Assembly: GCA_902774035.1 (NCBI GenBank)
Contig: CACYHA010000006.1
Coordinates: 62,001-126,000 of the forward strand
DNA: 64,000 bases
Origin: Oscillospiraceae bacterium
GTDB lineage: Bacteria > Bacillota > Clostridia > Oscillospirales > Acutalibacteraceae
Direction of reading: 5' to 3'
How positions within the stretch are numbered: the stretch's first letter is position 1; every line of letters begins with the position of its first letter. The notes beneath the pieces were generated by a model. It saw nothing but the letters and a program-made list of their open reading frames with translations. It had not been told where the DNA came from and searched no databases. Position numbers and translations under genes: made by a program. Shown in pieces: positions 39,636 through 49,183 of the stretch.

Positions 39636-40964
39636 TTATGCGGCCGTGAAGGTCACGAACAGGGGTTTGGAGAGCTTGTGGTAGGCGCTTTCCGCAACCA
39701 CAAGCAGCTTATAGGTTTTTCCGCTTTCCAGCGTATCGGCCTCCAGCCGGAAGGAAGCGGTCTTGCTGCCGTCGAGCACAAAGTAATCGTTGATGAAGCT
39801 TTTGTGGAATTTCGGCAAACCGTTTTCACCGAAGATCGTCACGTTGTAATTGTGGACGATATAGCCCGGGGCAGCCTCGGCGTCGTCAAAGGAGAGTACC
39901 CATTCGCCGTTCTCGTTTTTCGCGGCGCTCGCTTTCGCGTCCTTTGGGAAGACGGGCGCCTTGTCGTGCAGCGCCATGTTGTTGTAGGTATAGGCATAGC
40001 TGCTGCAATCGTTCACGTTGTCGATATAGTAATCGTAGAACCAGGTGTCGGAAAGCAGATCGTAGCCGCGGATGCGCACGCTGCCGTCGTTGTCCGCTTC
40101 CGCAACGGTCAGCGTGTCGGCCGGATCGTAACCGTCCGGGTGCTGGCCGGGAATGCCGTGACTGTCCAGTTCATAGTATTCCATTGCGCCGCAGCCGACG
40201 GCGGTGTAGGTCGTCTGGTTGACGGAGCGTGGATCGTTCATCGGATAATGGGAGTGGCCGGAAAAATCCACGACCGCCTTGTGACCGGTGAGGATCGGAT
40301 TGAGCTGCGGATCGCCCCAGGTGGTGCTGCCGTAGACCGTGCCCCAGGGATGCGGATGCTGGAAAACAAAGATCGCGCGGCCGTCGGTTCTCTTTTTTTC
40401 TGCGGCGCAGATGGAATCCGACAGCCATTTGAGGCTTTTCGGCGTAAAGGTCCATTCGGTCATGCTGCGCTCGCCGGAAAAGGCGATGCAGGAAAAGCCG
40501 TTGATCTCGGTCACGGTGTCGGGATCATAGCCGAAATATTTGGCAAAGTATTCGCGGTAGTTGTCGTTTTTGAATTCGTGGTTGCCGTGGATGGTCACGA
40601 CCGGGGTCTCCGGGCGCACATGCGCTTTCAGCGTGTTCACAAAGTTCGGATAGGCGCTCTCTTCGCCGACAGAGGAAAAATCGCCAAGGCAGAAGAAGCC
40701 GTCGATCCCCGCATAGGGTTCGGCGTCATCGAACAGGGCATATGCCGTGTCGATGCCGTCCGCCACGCGGTCGTTGTGGTTGTGGGTGTCGGTGAAGATC
40801 ACCAGACGCACCGTCGGCTGAAAATACGCCGGCGTCTGCGGCAGCTCCTTGCTGACCGCGCCGAACAGATGCTGTACGCTCTGGCCGGGCAAAACGACCA
40901 GCAGCACGGAGAACACGCCGAAAATGACGCCGATCACCCATTGTTTGATTTCGGAAAAGCTCAT
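39636..40964 (-). CDS. calcineurin-like metallophosphoesterase, membrane-anchored
   Basis: A 442-residue protein with an N-terminal membrane segment (WVIGVIFGVFSVLLVVLPG). All metal-site motifs are present: IFTDTHNH, CLGDFSS, IHGNHEF, VFQHPHP and DFSGHSHYP. After the catalytic domain comes a C-terminal domain of about 110 residues (from about residue 335) that resembles a fibronectin type III fold, ending SGKTYKLLVVAESAYHKLSK. It probably acts outside the membrane on phosphorylated carbohydrates or lipids; the substrate is unknown. It lies 29 bases behind the mannosidase gene and 15 bases before the GDPD gene. Confidence 0.9.
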   Translation of the reverse strand: MSFSEIKQWVIGVIFGVFSVLLVVLPGQSVQHLFGAVSKELPQTPAYFQPTVRLVIFTDTHNHNDRVADGIDTAYALFDDAEPYAGIDGFFCLGDFSSVGEESAYPNFVNTLKAHVRPETPVVTIHGNHEFKNDNYREYFAKYFGYDPDTVTEINGFSCIAFSGERSMTEWTFTPKSLKWLSDSICAAEKKRTDGRAIFVFQHPHPWGTVYGSTTWGDPQLNPILTGHKAVVDFSGHSHYPMNDPRSVNQTTYTAVGCGAMEYYELDSHGIPGQHPDGYDPADTLTVAEADNDGSVRIRGYDLLSDTWFYDYYIDNVNDCSSYAYTYNNMALHDKAPVFPKDAKASAAKNENGEWVLSFDDAEAAPGYIVHNYNVTIFGENGLPKFHKSFINDYFVLDGSKTASFRLEADTLESGKTYKLLVVAESAYHKLSKPLFVTFTAA

Positions 40965-40993
40965 ACGATGTCACCCTTTCAGTGCAAAGCGGT

Positions 40994-43900
40994 TCAGCGC
41001 ACCACTTTGACGGTTTTGATTTCAAACGGACGGAACGACAGCTTGAATCTGCCGTTTTCCGGCGCCAACGTTTCCTGTTCGTCCTCCAGCAGATTCGTCA
41101 AAACGGCGCTTTTTGCCGGAGCGGACAGGGCGACGTCGGTCACGGTTTTGCTGCCCTCGCATTCATACAGACGCAGCACGAAGGCGTCGCTGCCGTCCTC
41201 TGCGGGCTTGACCGCCTCCACGATCACGTTCGGTGCGCCGACGACGGCGAAGGGCGCGGTGTCCGCCGCGCCTGCGGCACAGACGATCGGCACATTGAGC
41301 GCATAGGCCGGATGCACCACGGCTTCGGCGCTGAATGCGCCGCTGTGGGGCAGCAGGGCGTAGGTCATCTCATGCACGCCGCGGTCGCCCGTGTAATCGG
41401 GATGGGTGCCGCCGCGGTGCAGCGACAGGCGCAGATTGCAGCCTCCGACGGAAATGCCGTATTTGCAGTCGTTGAGCAGGGCCGCGCCGAAGCGTGGCTC
41501 GCTGAGATCGGTGAAGTTGCGGTTGCAGACCTCGAATTTTGCAAATTCCAGGCTGTTGTTTTCCGTGGTCGGCCGTTCGATGGAGCCGAACTGGATCTCG
41601 CTGCGCGCCCGGGCGGCGGAGATGTCAAGGTCGAACCCGGCTTTCAGCAGACGGTGTGGGCTGTTCCAACGAACAAGGGTGTGGAAGTCGATCCGCGGCG
41701 AGTTCGCGTAACAGACCAGATCCTGGGTCACCGTTGTGCCGTTTTCGATTTCAAAGGTGCTGCGCAGACGGAGCTCCACCGCGCCGTCGGTGACGAGGGT
41801 CCTGCCGCGGAAGCCGCGCACGGGCTGCAGGTTTTTGATCACGTCGCGCTCAATGTCCCAGTTATCCCAGCAAAGCGGCACGTCTTCGCCGAACAGCAGC
41901 ACGCCCAGCGGTGCGCCGCCCGGCTTGCGCAGCTCTCTGCCGCTGCCTTTGTCGACCAGGGAGGCGATGTAGCCGCCTTCATCAAAGGTGAGCACGGCAA
42001 ACGGGGTTTCCAGCGTTGCGCCGTCGTACCGGAAGGGGGAGGGCGCGTCCAGCGGCGCATCGCTCAACTCCAGCACTGCGGCGCCGAAGCCCGGCAGCTT
42101 CACGCCGCCGACGGCGAGCCTTTCTCTGCCGCAGACGTCGGTGTAGCGCTGGGAGGGGAAATCTTTCGCAAAGCCGGAAACGTCCAGCACTGCGGCGTCG
42201 CAGCGCGGGAAGGAGAGGGTGTTGAACAGGGTGACGCGGTCGCTTTTGTCGGTGAGCGTAGCGGCATACTGCGCCGCAGCTTCCTCGTAGAAGCGCAGCA
42301 GGTCGTCCATCTCTTTGTTGAACACATCATAGACCGGCTTGATGCAGGTGCCGGGCAGAATGTCGTGGAACTGGTTCTTGAGCAGCGTTTTCAGCCGCGC
42401 GTCGCTTTCGGCGTGGCGCGCCCTGCCGGAACGCACGTTGAAGTATTCCATGTTGCGCAGGGCGTATTCCGCTTTGCGGTTCTTGCGCTTGATGTCGTGC
42501 ATCTGGGTGAGCGTACCGCGGTGCAGCTCCAGATACAGCTCGTCGTCATAGACGGGGAGCTGCGCCCTCTGCAATTCCAGCTCCTTCATGAAATCGCTGA
42601 CGGTCATGCTTTCGACCTCGGGCATTCCCTCCATCTGCGAGGAACGAAGGGAGGATTCGATCATTGCCGGGGTGGGACCGCCGCCACCGTCGCCGAAGCC
42701 GTAGGCCACCAGACGCAGGTCGGTCGTGTCTTTGAGCGAAAGGCCGTGCACGCTGTGGAAGCATTCGTTCACGTCGGGCCAGCAGTGGGTGCGGTTGAAG
42801 TGGGTGAGTACCTCGCTGCCGTCGAGGCCCTTCCAGACAAAGCTTTCGAACGGGAAACGGTTCAGCTCGTTCCAGCCGATTTTGGTGGTGTAGAAGTATT
42901 TGACCTCGCTGCCGCGCATGATTTGGGGAATGTTTGCGTTGTAGCCGAAGGTGTCGGGCAGCCAGAAGCTGTCGGCCGTGTAGCCGAAGTTTTCGCGGGT
43001 GAACTGCTGCCCCTTCAGGAATTGCCGCGCCATCAGCTCGCCGGAGGTGATGTTGCAGTCGCATTCCACATAGACGCCGCCGTTTGGCTCATAGCGCCCT
43101 TCGGCCACGCGCTTTTGCATCTCTTTGAAAATGGCGGGGTAGTACGTCTTCATCCACTCGCAGTGCAGGGCGGAGGACTGGATGAACTTATAGCTCGGAT
43201 ACTGCTCCATCAGGTGCAGGGCGTTGGCATAGGTGCGCGCGCATTTGCGCACGGTCTCCGCCACCGGCCAGAGCCAGGCCGTGTCCATGTGGCTGTGGCC
43301 GATGATGCCCACCCGGCCGAAGACGCGGGAGTTCCCGCCGGAAAAGAACGGCCGGGAGATTTCCAGCGTTTTGCGTACACCCTGTGCCACGGCCTCGTCA
43401 CTCGCGTCCTTCGGAAACAGGGGCAAAACGGTGTTGATCTCTTCCAGCAGCCGTTTTGCCTTTCCCGCGACAAAGCTGTCGCCGGGCAGACGGCGCGCCG
43501 CATTCAGAAGCTCTCGCACGTCAAAGATCATGGTGAACACATCTTCGTTGCGCGTGCAGATATGTACGCCCTGATAGCAATGGGAAAAGCTCTGCGTCGG
43601 GTCGGGCGAAAAGTAATCGTCGTAAGGGTCGGTATTGGGGTCGTAGTGACCGGCGTAGCATTCAAAGGCGAGCTTCAGCGTTTCGCCGGTCTTGCCCCTG
43701 CCGAGATACTGGCTCGCGTGGCGGCCGCCGATATACTCGCGATTTTTCGTGTTGAAAATGCCCTTGGGCACGCCGTTCAGGAAGAACATCTGCTCGTTGC
43801 CGCCGCAGTCGGAAAGCACGTAGAGCTCCTTTCCGTCCAGAGCGTCCGGTACGGTAAAGCAGCATTTGAGCCAGAGGTTTTCCCATTCCTTTCCCCAGAC

Positions 43901-44077
43901 GGTCCCCGGCTTGGCCGGCATCCAGCCGCTTTCCGGAACCGTGCGCAGATGCTCCGTTGTCAGCAGCATTTGCGCGTCTTCCGCTTCGGCCGCGGGGACA
44001 TAGATCAGGGACTCATAGATTTTCAGCGCGTGTTCGAGCCGCTCGTAGATACGGTTTTTCAGGTTTTCGTAATACAT
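40994..44077 (-). CDS. glycoside hydrolase family 38 alpha-mannosidase
   Basis: A 1027-residue enzyme without signal peptide. The N-terminal domain of about 240 residues leads into the catalytic barrel with GHSHMDTAWLWPVAETVRKC, the nucleophile Asp375 in SFWLPDTFGYN, and YTTKIGWNELNRFP followed by THFNRTH. The C-terminal beta domains end in LSFRPFEIKTVKVV. It resembles long bacterial GH38 alpha-mannosidases, acting on alpha-mannosides such as fungal mannan or N-glycan fragments. It follows the transporter gene after a 79-base gap with a terminator-like hairpin, and AAAGGAG precedes the ATG. Confidence 0.95.
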   Translation of the reverse strand: MYYENLKNRIYERLEHALKIYESLIYVPAAEAEDAQMLLTTEHLRTVPESGWMPAKPGTVWGKEWENLWLKCCFTVPDALDGKELYVLSDCGGNEQMFFLNGVPKGIFNTKNREYIGGRHASQYLGRGKTGETLKLAFECYAGHYDPNTDPYDDYFSPDPTQSFSHCYQGVHICTRNEDVFTMIFDVRELLNAARRLPGDSFVAGKAKRLLEEINTVLPLFPKDASDEAVAQGVRKTLEISRPFFSGGNSRVFGRVGIIGHSHMDTAWLWPVAETVRKCARTYANALHLMEQYPSYKFIQSSALHCEWMKTYYPAIFKEMQKRVAEGRYEPNGGVYVECDCNITSGELMARQFLKGQQFTRENFGYTADSFWLPDTFGYNANIPQIMRGSEVKYFYTTKIGWNELNRFPFESFVWKGLDGSEVLTHFNRTHCWPDVNECFHSVHGLSLKDTTDLRLVAYGFGDGGGGPTPAMIESSLRSSQMEGMPEVESMTVSDFMKELELQRAQLPVYDDELYLELHRGTLTQMHDIKRKNRKAEYALRNMEYFNVRSGRARHAESDARLKTLLKNQFHDILPGTCIKPVYDVFNKEMDDLLRFYEEAAAQYAATLTDKSDRVTLFNTLSFPRCDAAVLDVSGFAKDFPSQRYTDVCGRERLAVGGVKLPGFGAAVLELSDAPLDAPSPFRYDGATLETPFAVLTFDEGGYIASLVDKGSGRELRKPGGAPLGVLLFGEDVPLCWDNWDIERDVIKNLQPVRGFRGRTLVTDGAVELRLRSTFEIENGTTVTQDLVCYANSPRIDFHTLVRWNSPHRLLKAGFDLDISAARARSEIQFGSIERPTTENNSLEFAKFEVCNRNFTDLSEPRFGAALLNDCKYGISVGGCNLRLSLHRGGTHPDYTGDRGVHEMTYALLPHSGAFSAEAVVHPAYALNVPIVCAAGAADTAPFAVVGAPNVIVEAVKPAEDGSDAFVLRLYECEGSKTVTDVALSAPAKSAVLTNLLEDEQETLAPENGRFKLSFRPFEIKTVKVVR

Positions 44078-44113
44078 GGAAAGCTCCTTTCAAGGGGGTG
44101 CTTTAAGAAAACG

Positions 44114-44140
44114 ACCGGACAACACGTCAGATTGTCCGGT
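44114..44140 (-). terminator. terminator-like hairpin between the transporter and mannosidase genes
   Basis: A 9-bp perfect stem (ACCGGACAA with TTGTCCGGT) and a 9-base loop; on the minus strand CGTTTTCTT follows. In the middle of a long gene train it would reduce transcription of the glycosidase genes relative to the transporter. Confidence 0.7.
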
Positions 44141-44156
44141 GTGGGTTCCTTTCTGT

Positions 44157-45695
44157 TTATGCTTCTGCGGGTTCGGAGTTTTCATCAAGCCCCTCTTTGT
44201 AGGCGTTGATGCGGTGGCGTCTTGTTTCGGAAAGCTCGTAATACATCTGCCGTTCTCTGGCCTTGGAAAGCGGCCAGAGCATTTTCGGCACGATGCCGAG
44301 GATACTGGTCACGAAGGGAACCACCGTTGCCAGCGCAAACAGCCAGAACTTGGTGCGCTCGTCCTGGGTGCCGATCTTCGCGCCCTGGACATAGCCGATC
44401 TTCTTCATGACCATCATACGGATCGAGGTCATGCCGATGCCCTGCAGCTTCAGCACAAGGTTCTTTGCAACGCTTGTGGTTGCCTCCATACGGTAGCCGT
44501 TCTTCCATTCGCAGTAGTCCATCGCCTGATTCCAAAGGTCGGCGTTGATGACCTTGTTGACGCCGAACAGCAGTTTTGAGAAGAACTCGCGGAAGCCGTA
44601 GGCGATCAGCATCGGCCAGGTTTTGAGGTAATTCTTTTTATACATGCCGAACAGGAAGAAGCCGAGCACGCACATATCGCCGTAGAAATCGGCGCCCACC
44701 CACAAAAAGCGGGAGGAGAAGCGCTTGCGCAGCGGGGCGACGAACGCGTAGCTGATGGAGCCGACGGGGCCGGAGATGCCGCTGACCAGCGCCTTGAGGG
44801 TGTTGATCATGTGGGTGCTGCCGTGCACGTCGATCCAGTAGTTGTTTTCGTCGGTGCCGACGCCGAAGCCGCCGAGGAAATCGGACAGGCACATCAGCAG
44901 CACCGGGTAGTTGGTCAAAACGGCCTTCATGCCTTCCTTGATGTTCGGTTTTTCAACGGTCTGCGGCACGCGCTCCTTCGATTGCAGGAAGAACCAGAAG
45001 GAAAACGCCGAGGAGATCAGTGCGCAGGAGACGCCCATGGTCATGAACGCGGTGCGAAGCTGCATACTCCATTTTCCGGTGATGATCATATCATAGATGA
45101 AGCCCATGATGTAGCTTGGCATATCCTCGCCCATGTAGCCCGTGAGCAGTTCGGCGAGGGTGATCAGCCGCACACGCTCGTTCGGGTTCGGGGTGATGGT
45201 CGCCATATAGCCGCCCTTTGCAAGGCCGGTCAGGGTGCCGGAGGTCTCACTGATGATGCCGAAAGCGAAATAGAAGATCAGCTTCGGCACAAAGGTGGCG
45301 GATGAATTCGGGAAGAAGTACGGCAGGAACCAGTACAACAGGCCGAACAGCGTCAGCGGGATCTGCAGCGCAACGATATAGGGGCGGAATTTACCGATGC
45401 GGGTACGGGTGTTGTCCACCAGTCCGGCAAACAGCATGTCGTTGAGCATATCCCAGACGCCGGTGAACAGGTTCACGATGGCGTTGACGCCGAAGTCGAT
45501 CTTGACAACGTCAAGGATAAAGCGGTTCTGCAGGCTGCCGCCGATGTTGAAGGAGTTGGACCAGTCGTTGAACAGATAGGCGATGGTCTCCTTGGTGCCG
45601 ACATAGTTATAGCTGCGGTAGATGTTCTCCTTGGACTGCGCGTCCAGATCTGTCTGCTTTTCCGGCTCCATGGTTTTTACTTCCTGCTCAGACAT
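44157..45695 (-). CDS. MFS transporter, GPH (glycoside-pentoside-hexuronide:cation symporter) family
   Basis: A 512-residue membrane protein with about twelve hydrophobic segments. Family features are the loop DMLNDMLFAGLVDNTRTRIG followed by KFRPYIVALQIPLT, and the second-half stretch NAMDYCEWKNG-like QAMDYCEWKNGYRMEATTSV. It probably imports the oligosaccharide or sugar that the neighbouring glycosidases handle. Its ATG overlaps the end of the Ig-like gene by eight bases, which points to translational coupling. It is clearly a different paralogue from the transporter at 9973. Confidence 0.92.
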   Translation of the reverse strand: MSEQEVKTMEPEKQTDLDAQSKENIYRSYNYVGTKETIAYLFNDWSNSFNIGGSLQNRFILDVVKIDFGVNAIVNLFTGVWDMLNDMLFAGLVDNTRTRIGKFRPYIVALQIPLTLFGLLYWFLPYFFPNSSATFVPKLIFYFAFGIISETSGTLTGLAKGGYMATITPNPNERVRLITLAELLTGYMGEDMPSYIMGFIYDMIITGKWSMQLRTAFMTMGVSCALISSAFSFWFFLQSKERVPQTVEKPNIKEGMKAVLTNYPVLLMCLSDFLGGFGVGTDENNYWIDVHGSTHMINTLKALVSGISGPVGSISYAFVAPLRKRFSSRFLWVGADFYGDMCVLGFFLFGMYKKNYLKTWPMLIAYGFREFFSKLLFGVNKVINADLWNQAMDYCEWKNGYRMEATTSVAKNLVLKLQGIGMTSIRMMVMKKIGYVQGAKIGTQDERTKFWLFALATVVPFVTSILGIVPKMLWPLSKARERQMYYELSETRRHRINAYKEGLDENSEPAEA

Positions 45696-46794
45696 CTTTC
45701 TTCACCTCCAGTTCGGTCACATAGACCGTGATGGTATCCGAATAAACATGACCGTCATATTCCAGCGTTGCGGTGATCGTGATCGCTTCCTCGCGCGCCG
45801 CATGGACGCTCATGACGCCGGTATCGTCCACCGTAAGCGCATCCGGATCGGAAATATCAAACGTGAGCTTATAATCTTCCTTGGTTGCCGTGGAGTGCAC
45901 GGTTACGTTCATCGGCAGCGCCTTCAGGTCGCTTTCGCGGACCGCCATCTGCTGCTCCAGGAACCGCAGACCGTAGTGTGAGAATTTGATCGTCTGCACG
46001 GTCTGATACGGGATTTCCGCTTCAGCAAATCCGTCGTCCGAAAGCGCGGCGCTGTCTCCGACCAGGCGAACCTTGGCTTTGATCGTGTAATCCTTTGTGA
46101 TTTTCAGCTCCAGCAGATCGTCGCTGATGCGGTCGGTGTGGGCGTGAACGGTTTCGCTGTTCGCTTTCAAATCAAAGCTTTCAACAGTCAGCTCGGTTTT
46201 GAGCATATCCGTCAGCTTTTGATAGACCTCTCCGGCCTGCACGTCGGCAGGATCGATCTCCGTGGGCGTACAGGTGAAGTCCAGATAATAGGATGCGGTG
46301 TCGTCCTCTTCCTCTTCTTCGTTCAGCACGCCCTGTGATGCTTTGTAGTCCGTCACGCTTTCCGCAGGCAGCGCGAACGCGGGTGCGTCCTCGATGTTTG
46401 CCATCACGACCTCGCTTGCTGCGGGGTAGAGCGCGCTGATACTGCCGCAGGACTGTTCGGCGATGTATTGCACAACGGCTTTATCCGCCTCCTTCAGGGA
46501 GGTCGTCATCGCGCCGATATGTACGTCGGTTTTCCAGGCGCCTTCCACGTCGTCAGCTTCGAGCATTGCGGCGTAGAGGCGTTCCAGATAAGCTGCACCT
46601 TCCGCACCGTCCGCAGGAAGCTCCGTTGCCGAGGGGATCGGGTCGATCTCCGGCGGCACAAACACGGGCTTGTTCTTCTCGTGGATCAGATAGAGCCAGA
46701 CGGCGCCCATGCAAAGCGCGACCACAAGCGTGGCGATCAGGATTCCGAGGAAAACCTTGAGGCCCTTTTTCATCGGTTTTTTTTCTTTTGCCAT
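45688..46794 (-). CDS. membrane-anchored protein with C-terminal Ig-like domain
   Basis: A 368-residue protein with a basic N-terminus and one membrane segment (VFLGILIATLVVALCMGAVW), so a large outside domain. The middle part has no recognised domain. The last 80 residues (from DLKALPMNVTVHSTATKE to TATLEYDGHVYSDTITVYVT) look like a bacterial Ig-like fold. The ATG at 46794 is chosen because GGAGAGGAG overlaps the end of the upstream gene with a good distance to it. Overlapping ends with both neighbours show that it belongs tightly to the transporter and zinc-ribbon genes. Confidence 0.75.
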   Translation of the reverse strand: MAKEKKPMKKGLKVFLGILIATLVVALCMGAVWLYLIHEKNKPVFVPPEIDPIPSATELPADGAEGAAYLERLYAAMLEADDVEGAWKTDVHIGAMTTSLKEADKAVVQYIAEQSCGSISALYPAASEVVMANIEDAPAFALPAESVTDYKASQGVLNEEEEEDDTASYYLDFTCTPTEIDPADVQAGEVYQKLTDMLKTELTVESFDLKANSETVHAHTDRISDDLLELKITKDYTIKAKVRLVGDSAALSDDGFAEAEIPYQTVQTIKFSHYGLRFLEQQMAVRESDLKALPMNVTVHSTATKEDYKLTFDISDPDALTVDDTGVMSVHAAREEAITITATLEYDGHVYSDTITVYVTELEVKKDV

Positions 46795-46799
46795 GCCGC

Positions 46800-47672
46800 T
46801 CACTCCTCTCCTTCCGCTTGCAGCGCCTGATGCAGCGCTTTCATGCGTTCTTCGTGTTCCTCTTCGCTTTCAAACACGGGCAGCGGCAAGCTGTCGAGAT
46901 CGACCTCGCCGGCGCGCACCTGTTTGAGCAGGGCTTTGCGTTTCAAATCGTATTCGCGATAGGTCGGCGTGATCCCTTTTTTCAACAGTGCGCGGTTCAG
47001 GAAAAACAGCACAAGGAAGAGGACGGCTACGGCTGCACCGCCGAAGCCGGGGCGGAAGGAGGCGACCGTGGTGTCGTGGGTCACGGCCAGCATCAGGCAC
47101 GACGCGCCCTGCGCCGCCAAAGCGACCCAAAAGCCGAGGAAGGAGAGATTCCGCAGTGTTTTTGTGCATTTGTCCGGATCGGTGAAGCTGAGAAGGTAAA
47201 ACAGCAGGATCAAAAGGGCGATTACGGTCAGCACCAGCAGAAAGGCCAGACAGAGGATCATGGCCAGCGGCTTTGCGTCCAGCCCGATGACTGCGCCGGA
47301 GAGCAGCTTTGGAAGCAGGAGCACCAGCCCGCTGATCTCCCGGATCACGCCGATCAGACCGACCGCCAGATTGCCGCTGTAAAGAGAGCCGTCAAGCGGA
47401 ACAAAGAGTTTCAGCGTGCCGAACGGCAGCATCAGCGCCGCGGCGGCTGCCAGCACAAAGATCATCCGCGCGATCTGCAGCCCGCCGCCGATGAAGGTGG
47501 CTTTGATCCGGGCAACCACCATCCGTGCGACCGCCGATTCCAGTTCGGTGCGTTTGGCGTCGCGCGCCAACAGCGTGTCCTGCGAATAATAGAAGATGTT
47601 GACGCCGCAATGTTTGCAGTTGGGTCTGAGATCATAGAACGGGATCTCGCCCCCGCATTTCGGACATTTCAT
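46800..47672 (-). CDS. zinc-ribbon membrane protein
   Basis: A 290-residue protein. Residues 1-25 form a zinc ribbon (MKCPKCGGEIPFYD, then CKHCGVNIFY), followed by four hydrophobic segments and a charged cytoplasmic C-terminus of about 60 residues. This layout resembles PqiA-like or zinc-ribbon membrane proteins of unknown function. It may serve as a scaffold for the anchored protein encoded next. Its stop lies just before the next start, and the gap to the upstream phosphoesterase gene is 33 bases. Confidence 0.78.
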   Translation of the reverse strand: MKCPKCGGEIPFYDLRPNCKHCGVNIFYYSQDTLLARDAKRTELESAVARMVVARIKATFIGGGLQIARMIFVLAAAAALMLPFGTLKLFVPLDGSLYSGNLAVGLIGVIREISGLVLLLPKLLSGAVIGLDAKPLAMILCLAFLLVLTVIALLILLFYLLSFTDPDKCTKTLRNLSFLGFWVALAAQGASCLMLAVTHDTTVASFRPGFGGAAVAVLFLVLFFLNRALLKKGITPTYREYDLKRKALLKQVRAGEVDLDSLPLPVFESEEEHEERMKALHQALQAEGEE

Positions 47673-47705
47673 GGGTTCGTTTCACGTTCCTTTCCGTCAA
47701 AAGAT

Positions 47706-49142
47706 TCAGTTCAGGGAAAAGCGGATGGCGTCGTCGTCGCCCGTGCGGTTGTTATAAAGGAAATCCTCTGCGATCTCCGTCAGTGACGAACCCGGCGGGA
47801 TCAACTTTTGCACTTTTTCAATTTTGTGTTTTTCCACAAAGCGATCCGCCCGCTGCGTCAGCGCGTGCAGCACCATGTATTCCAGCGTGTCGGGGGTGTA
47901 AGGCGCGTTGCCGGGATAGATGTGGCGGAAGATAACAAACAGTACGTCGAACAGACCGGTTTCCTTCGCCTGCTTCTTTTGCTCCGGCGTCAGGCTGCGC
48001 CAGGATTTGCCGAGCTTTGCGGCAAACGAGAGCTTGCGGCTCGCCGCGAAGCGCAGGCCGAGCTTTGCCAACGTTTTATGCCCACGTAGCTTTTCCGCCG
48101 GCAGTACGCCGTCCGTTTCGTCAAGGAAACGGTCAAAATCGGTTTTGAGCAGTGGAAAGAATTTTTCCACCCTGCCGGCAAAGTTGAGCCCGTAAAGATA
48201 ATCGTAAGCGCTCAGTCCGCCTGTGTCGACGCCGGGCAGGCGTTCGATGCCGACGCTCTGCACGTCGCAGACGCCCGCATCGGCGTCCACGGTCACAAAG
48301 CGCATCTTGCCCTTTGCGCTGACGGCGGCCGTGGTGGAAACATCGAGGAACCAGCGGCCCGCTTCGTCAGTGTATTTGCGAATGTTCTGCACATGGGTAT
48401 GCCCGGTGAAGACCACGCGCACGCCCGTCTCGCACATCAGCTTTGAAAGCTCGCGGTAGCCGCCGTACAGTTCGAATTCCACCAAATGGCGGTAGGTCTC
48501 CCACGGCGCGATCACCGGGTGATGCACGGCCAGCAGCACATAGTTTCCGCTGTCCTTTGCCGCTTTGATCTGCTTGGTCAGCCAGGCCACGCCGTCTTCA
48601 AACAGTCCGCAGTGGCTGCGGCCGTTGCCGTTGTCGTTGATCAGCACCATGCGCACGCCTTCGCCGAGCTGGACGATGTAGGAGCCGCTCTCGCGGTGGA
48701 CGGAGAGCGCCTGCTTCGGGCCGTAGTCATAGTAGTAATCGAACAGCTCCGCCTTGCGCATGGAGGGCGTGGGTTCGCTCCCGGTCTCGGTATAGACGCA
48801 GGAGGAGAAAAAGTTTTCGTCGTCGCCCATGCCACAGTAATCGTGGGTCGCGGTGGTGACATAGACCTTTTTGCCCGCCTGCACAAGCTGAGCGAGCCGG
48901 GCGCGGAAATCCTCGTGGGAATTCATGTCGCCGTTGTTGACGTTGTCGCCGGTAAAGATCACGGTGTCGGTATCCTTATCGGCAAGCACCTTTTCCAAAA
49001 ACGCCTCCAGAATCTCCGGCGAGGTCTTCAGCGCGATCTGATCGCCGCGCTCACGCATGGTGAACGGCTTGCCATCCACCCAGTTGCGTTTGGAAACATA
49101 GTGGGTATCCGTCAACAGATAAAAAGACGTTTTTCCTTTCAT
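47706..49142 (-). CDS. calcineurin-like metallophosphoesterase, first gene of the long train
   Basis: A 478-residue cytoplasmic protein. The motifs are YLLTDTHY (I), FTGDNVNNGD (II), TATHDYCG (III), VHHPVIAP (IV) and FTGHTHVQ (V). Motif III lacks the usual metal-binding asparagine: the sequence reads Ala-Thr-His-Asp instead of Gly-Asn-His-Asp. A helical C-terminal domain of about 150 residues (LGKSWRSLTPEQKKQAKETG) follows. The protein is longer than simple phosphoesterases. It heads the minus-strand train, with AAAGGAG before the ATG and a promoter at 49184-49214. Confidence 0.88.
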   Translation of the reverse strand: MKGKTSFYLLTDTHYVSKRNWVDGKPFTMRERGDQIALKTSPEILEAFLEKVLADKDTDTVIFTGDNVNNGDMNSHEDFRARLAQLVQAGKKVYVTTATHDYCGMGDDENFFSSCVYTETGSEPTPSMRKAELFDYYYDYGPKQALSVHRESGSYIVQLGEGVRMVLINDNGNGRSHCGLFEDGVAWLTKQIKAAKDSGNYVLLAVHHPVIAPWETYRHLVEFELYGGYRELSKLMCETGVRVVFTGHTHVQNIRKYTDEAGRWFLDVSTTAAVSAKGKMRFVTVDADAGVCDVQSVGIERLPGVDTGGLSAYDYLYGLNFAGRVEKFFPLLKTDFDRFLDETDGVLPAEKLRGHKTLAKLGLRFAASRKLSFAAKLGKSWRSLTPEQKKQAKETGLFDVLFVIFRHIYPGNAPYTPDTLEYMVLHALTQRADRFVEKHKIEKVQKLIPPGSSLTEIAEDFLYNNRTGDDDAIRFSLN

Positions 49143-49183
49143 GCGTCACGCTCCTTTTTGCGATTCTGAAAAGATACACAGAC

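Noticed and set aside
40982..44209. A 1075-codon open frame on the plus strand opposite the GH38 gene.
   Set aside because: It mirrors the mannosidase gene, whose protein matches a known family throughout. GC-rich codon use keeps the opposite strand open; there is no ribosome binding site and the product is of low complexity.
44157..45695. The two GPH transporters as a recent duplication with the one at 9973.
   Set aside because: They share only family-level motifs and differ in length and loops, so they are old paralogues or independently acquired genes.
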